DNA from: Acidobacteriaceae bacterium
Lineage (GTDB): Bacteria > Acidobacteriota > Terriglobia > Terriglobales > Acidobacteriaceae
Direction: 5' to 3'
Assembly (NCBI GenBank): GCA_003139975.1
Contig: PLHN01000492.1
Coordinates: 1 to 6,980 of the forward strand
Length of the DNA: 6,980 bases
Part shown: in pieces, positions 4,269-6,980 of the stretch
Position numbering within the stretch: the first letter of the stretch is position 1
Layout: every line of letters begins with the position of its first letter
The notes under the pieces: model-generated
The model's input: the letters and a program-made list of their open reading frames with translations, nothing else
The model's database searches: none
What the model was told of the DNA's origin: nothing
Program-made: the position numbers and the translations under genes

Positions 4269-6692
4269 TTAGTCTGAAGCAAGAACGTCGTAGTTGTAAT
4301 TTACTAGAGCGCGTTTGGGCGTGTCTTTTAGTCCTTTGAGAGGAACCTTTTGCTCGACGGAGGCGTTTCCGACAAGGCGCACACGCCCCAGGACGACCGT
4401 GCGGCCGTCCGCCAATTCCAAGTAGATGGGAACGATCATCTTGAACTTGTCGTCCACGCCCGATTGCGTCACCTTGAGTGCGAGCACGACATCGCCGGTG
4501 GCGTCCTTATCGAAAGAGGAATCGATCTTGTAGCTGGGCAGCGCGGTTCCATAGACATACTCGTTGAAGAACCAATCCATGCGGTGGTTGCCCTCCACAT
4601 CCATATCCTGGGTCATGTGTTTTTCCACCATCGCCTTGAAATCCTCGGTAGTGGCGGATTTGTTGCTGTAGGTCTTGACGAAATCCTGCATCGTAGCCAT
4701 GAAGAGGTCATCCCCCGTTTTGTTGCTCCACATCATCATGCGGGCCATGTGCAGGATGTAGGCACCCTTGGGATAAATGAGGCGTCTGGTGATGTCGGAA
4801 CCGGTCCGGGTATTGCTGAGGCGATACCCCAGGGTGAGGGGCCCAGCGTCAATTGCGCGGAAGCCTTCCTTATTGCGTTCCGTCAGGAGGTCGCGCTCAT
4901 CCTTCCAGAAGTCGAGGTAGCGGTGGGGCTCCTTAGCATAGACCGCCTGCAGGAAAAGGGACGCGGAAAAATCGGCGAAGCCTTCGCTCATCCACTGCTC
5001 GCGGTAGGAACTGAACCCTACGCTGTGTCCCCACCACTGGTGAGCAACTTCGTGCGGGGTTACCACCTTCCAGTACCCGCGATCACTCCAATCGAGGCCG
5101 AGCTGGTGGCGTACCGTAGTGTCGAAAAAATAGCAGATCGGGATCCAAACCAGTTGTGGCCAGGACTGCCCGAAGTTGCACGCCGTCTGCTGGGTGAGGG
5201 CCAGGCGCTTGTAGGAAGATGGCCCGAAATAACTGGTGTAGATTTGGACTGCGATCTGCGCCTCGGCCAGGGCTTTCTTGTTTAGGGTGGTAGTGTCCAT
5301 GATACCCAGGGTAGACATCTCTATTTGATTGGAAAACGGCGTATCTGGACTGGCCGCATGTTGTAGCCCTTTGACCCAGTCCGGCGGTTCTTGGTTCGCG
5401 AAGGATTGGACCAGGCACTCCGGTTTGGTTAACTTCGCCTCCTCCACCTTGAACTTGCCGAAGCTAAAGCCCGCAACTGTCTGCAGGCCACTCTTCCAGA
5501 CCGTTACATTTTGTCCGCCGTCATTCGTTTCGCTGACCAGCTCTCCGGTGGCCGCGATCTTCATTCCCTTGGGAATGTGGAAGGTCATGTCATAGGCGCT
5601 GTATTCCCCCAGACCGCCATTGGGGTTGTTTGGAAACCAGTTGCTGCGAGCAACGGGATAATAGTTGCCGCCGCCTTCGTTTGTGACGGCTTCCTTGCCG
5701 CTGTAAGCCGTCGTGACGGTGAATTGTTCGCCGGCTGCCAGCGCTTTGGGAAGGAGGACGGCAAAGTCGGCGTCGTCGTTTTTGTCTTCCTGAATGAACG
5801 CCAGAGGCGCGCCGTGCTCGTCGGTCACGCTGCTCACGCGTAGGGTGCGAAACAGCTCCAGAGGCACGACTCGCAAACCATTGTCCAGCGACACAAAAGT
5901 CGTTGAGGCTTTCCCGATCAAGTTGGCGCTTTTCTCGATCGTGGTATCAAGTTGCTGGTGCTCAATGTGGATTCGGTTCTTGCGCATGCCGCCTTGACCG
6001 CGCTCCGACAAAGAGAAGCCTGCCCAGTTGCCGAGTTTATTTTCGTCATACGTCGTCAATTCGACTTGATCGTTGGAGCTGTGAGGGTCAATGGTGAAAA
6101 GCTCTTTGCTGTTGTAGCGCTTGCCGTGGACGAAGGCGACGAAAAGGCCGCCGGGTTCTGGACTCAGCACATCCTCCAGAATGCGCGCCTCGAGATTGAA
6201 CTTCAATTCGCGATTGTGGCGCGTGGCGTTCTGGCTATCGCGGAGAAGCCCGGCATCGCATCCGCCCGAGGCCGTGCTGCCGGCCTTCTTGAGTTCGTCG
6301 TAGGAGGAATCCGTGAAGCGCAGCACCATCTGACTGAAGTCTTCGCTAAATGAATCTTCCTTAGTCAGCAGCTTCAGCATGCCTCGTTCCTGCGCCGACG
6401 GCGGCGCCAGGACAAAGTTACCGTCACCCACAAACACCGCGCCGGTAACTTTGCCCGCAACGGGAGCGACAAAGCAGACGGTGCCCGAGCGCAGGTGAAA
6501 CGTCGCGGCGTCGCGGCGCAAGTCCAGATTGCTTACGGCGACTGCCTCGCCGCTCAGAGTGACGTTACGCAGTTGCTGGTAGGTCGGATCGGAGTTCGGG
6601 CCCACAGCCGGAGTATCAGTGGCAAGGAGGGAGAAAGAGGCAGCGAGTATGAGAATCGCACCAAAGAAGATACGACGAAGATGGATCGGCAT
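4269..6692 (-). CDS. Exported M1-family zinc metallopeptidase with atypical substrate motif
   Basis: An 807-aa protein with a signal peptide (MPIHLRRIFFGAILILAASF, then SLLATDTPA). Residues about 30-360 are mostly beta-type sequence; the catalytic domain follows. HEVAHQWWGH has zinc ligands His547 and His551 with catalytic Glu548, and after exactly 18 residues SEGFADF provides the third ligand, Glu570. Tyr640 in RRLIYPKGAYI fits the conserved M1 catalytic tyrosine. The GAMEN exopeptidase motif, normally 30-40 residues before HExxH, is absent: FGQSWP (507-512) occupies that place, with Ser510 where the N-terminus-binding Glu should be. Aminopeptidase activity is therefore doubtful; it may cleave internally or act on special substrates. 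A short beta-rich C-terminal section ends at 807. The frame stays open to 6818, but ATG 6690-6692 has GGAGG four bases upstream and begins the signal peptide. Five cysteines (73, 145, 426, 505, 520) remain in the mature part. The TlpA-like gene follows after 66 bp. Confidence 0.93.
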   Translation of the reverse strand: MPIHLRRIFFGAILILAASFSLLATDTPAVGPNSDPTYQQLRNVTLSGEAVAVSNLDLRRDAATFHLRSGTVCFVAPVAGKVTGAVFVGDGNFVLAPPSAQERGMLKLLTKEDSFSEDFSQMVLRFTDSSYDELKKAGSTASGGCDAGLLRDSQNATRHNRELKFNLEARILEDVLSPEPGGLFVAFVHGKRYNSKELFTIDPHSSNDQVELTTYDENKLGNWAGFSLSERGQGGMRKNRIHIEHQQLDTTIEKSANLIGKASTTFVSLDNGLRVVPLELFRTLRVSSVTDEHGAPLAFIQEDKNDDADFAVLLPKALAAGEQFTVTTAYSGKEAVTNEGGGNYYPVARSNWFPNNPNGGLGEYSAYDMTFHIPKGMKIAATGELVSETNDGGQNVTVWKSGLQTVAGFSFGKFKVEEAKLTKPECLVQSFANQEPPDWVKGLQHAASPDTPFSNQIEMSTLGIMDTTTLNKKALAEAQIAVQIYTSYFGPSSYKRLALTQQTACNFGQSWPQLVWIPICYFFDTTVRHQLGLDWSDRGYWKVVTPHEVAHQWWGHSVGFSSYREQWMSEGFADFSASLFLQAVYAKEPHRYLDFWKDERDLLTERNKEGFRAIDAGPLTLGYRLSNTRTGSDITRRLIYPKGAYILHMARMMMWSNKTGDDLFMATMQDFVKTYSNKSATTEDFKAMVEKHMTQDMDVEGNHRMDWFFNEYVYGTALPSYKIDSSFDKDATGDVVLALKVTQSGVDDKFKMIVPIYLELADGRTVVLGRVRLVGNASVEQKVPLKGLKDTPKRALVNYNYDVLASD

Positions 6693-6722
6693 ACGTCCTC
6701 CAATCGAGGAAAGAAACAGGGT

Positions 6723-6751
6723 AGTATGCACAAATTGAGGGCATTTGGAAA
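6723..6751 (-). promoter_or_regulatory. Weak candidate promoter for the M1 peptidase gene
   Basis: On the minus strand TTTCCA (6746-6751) and CATACT (6723-6728) are separated by 17 bp, each matching the sigma-70 consensus at four of six positions. The start would fall about 25 bases before the ATG at 6692. Weak elements are easily found by chance, so confidence is low. Confidence 0.2.
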
Positions 6752-6771
6752 GATCAGACATCACAGTGCGA

Positions 6772-6792
6772 ACGTACACGCGCGCACGCGCA
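6772..6792. other. 21-bp alternating purine-pyrimidine tract
   Basis: From 6772 to 6792 purines and pyrimidines alternate without a break, with a CG-rich core (cgcgcgcacgcgc). Such tracts can adopt Z-DNA under negative supercoiling. It lies upstream of the M1 peptidase gene. Any regulatory role is inference. Confidence 0.4.
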
Positions 6793-6806
6793 AGGAAAGG
6801 AGAAGG

Positions 6807-6842
6807 GTATTGTCCCAATACTGACTACTAAGAGCTGAGAAC
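6807..6842. repeat. Small hairpin and third copy of the 'ctcag' intergenic repeat
   Basis: gtattg (6807-6812) and caatac (6816-6821) form a six-base stem with a three-base loop. Next to it, 6821-6842 read on the minus strand matches 79-100 of the plus strand at 18 of 22 positions. The element lies just downstream of the rhodanese gene stop and upstream of the M1 peptidase. No T-tract follows the hairpin on the minus strand (next bases are CCTTCTCC), so it is at best a weak terminator. Confidence 0.5.
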
Positions 6843-6848
6843 TGGCAC

Positions 6849-6980
6849 TCAGTACTTCGGCATCGTCGGATCAACCTTCTCCGCCCAAGCCGTAATTCCG
6901 CCAGTCAGGTTATAGACCTTCTTAAAGCCTGAACGGCGCAGGAAGTTCACGGCCTTGGCGCTGCGTCCGCCCATCTTGCA
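6849..6980 (-). CDS. Rhodanese-domain protein, C-terminal fragment (runs off right edge)
   Basis: The last 43 residues of a rhodanese (sulfurtransferase) domain, ending with TGA at 6849-6851. The visible part starts exactly at the active-site loop CKMGGRSAKA, whose cysteine carries the persulfide sulfur, and continues through FLRRSGFKKVYNLTGGITAW, the conserved last helix-turn, to the tail EKVDPTMPKY. A CKMGGRSAKA loop together with a DPxxPxY tail is typical of rhodanese domains fused to the C-terminus of MoeB/ThiF-type adenylyltransferases (MoeZ-like), which deliver sulfur to molybdopterin synthase or ThiS-like carriers. Standalone rhodaneses can end the same way, so the full architecture is undetermined because the N-terminus lies outside the window. 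The M1 peptidase gene starts 156 bp downstream with an intervening repeat, so the two need not share a transcript. Confidence 0.88.
   Translation of the reverse strand, partial: CKMGGRSAKAVNFLRRSGFKKVYNLTGGITAWAEKVDPTMPKY

Noticed and set aside
4350..5285. Long plus-strand open frame (311 codons) opposite the M1 peptidase
   Set aside because: It lies wholly within the peptidase gene on the other strand, and its sequence is the usual Val/His/Gly/Leu-rich antisense product with no recognisable motif.
6693..6818. N-terminal extension of the M1 peptidase frame to 6818
   Set aside because: The internal ATG at 6692 has GGAGG upstream and starts directly at a signal peptide; the extension contains the Z-prone tract and part of the hairpin, typical of non-coding sequence.

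Overview
The window suggests a soil-type Acidobacteriota (Terriglobia/Koribacter-like) chromosome. This rests on moderately high GC, on small conserved proteins whose look I associate with that phylum, on a TlpA-like protein with an extra helical segment, and on short reiterated intergenic sequences. It is an inference from pattern memory; no database was searched. Nearly everything reads on the minus strand, so gene order runs from high to low coordinates.

Right to left: (1) 6849-6980, the C-terminal tail of a rhodanese-domain protein, entering exactly at its catalytic cysteine; (2) 4269-6692, a large exported M1-family zinc metallopeptidase; (3) 3174-4202, a membrane-anchored TlpA-like thioredoxin 66 bp downstream of it; (4) 2324-2992, a small secreted lipoprotein-like protein with an Ig-like region and a C-terminal bacterial repeat module; (5) 2136-2300, a 54-codon highly basic protein that is the only supported plus-strand gene; (6) 1690-1965 and 1441-1656, a zinc-ribbon protein and a single-pass membrane protein 33 bp apart; (7) 537-1307 etfB, then 185-400, a small two-helix membrane protein, and finally the first 23 codons of etfA, running off the left edge.

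Functionally the left part is an electron transfer flavoprotein locus. Beta and alpha subunits should form the FAD heterodimer that passes electrons from acyl-CoA-type dehydrogenases to the quinone pool, with an unusual small membrane-protein gene between them. The right part concerns the cell envelope: a secreted peptidase, an envelope thiol-disulfide protein and a cysteine-rich lipoprotein, which could be linked by disulfide handling.

No gap exceeds about 181 bp. The gaps hold hairpins and short 'ctcag/ctgac' direct repeats with a 21-bp period at two loci, plus a third related copy. I see no tRNA, rRNA, CRISPR array, transposase or phage gene, and no clearly new multi-gene system. The most noteworthy items are the dispersed intergenic repeats, the small conserved-looking genes, the M1 protein lacking the GAMEN exopeptidase motif, and the interrupted etfB/etfA pair.
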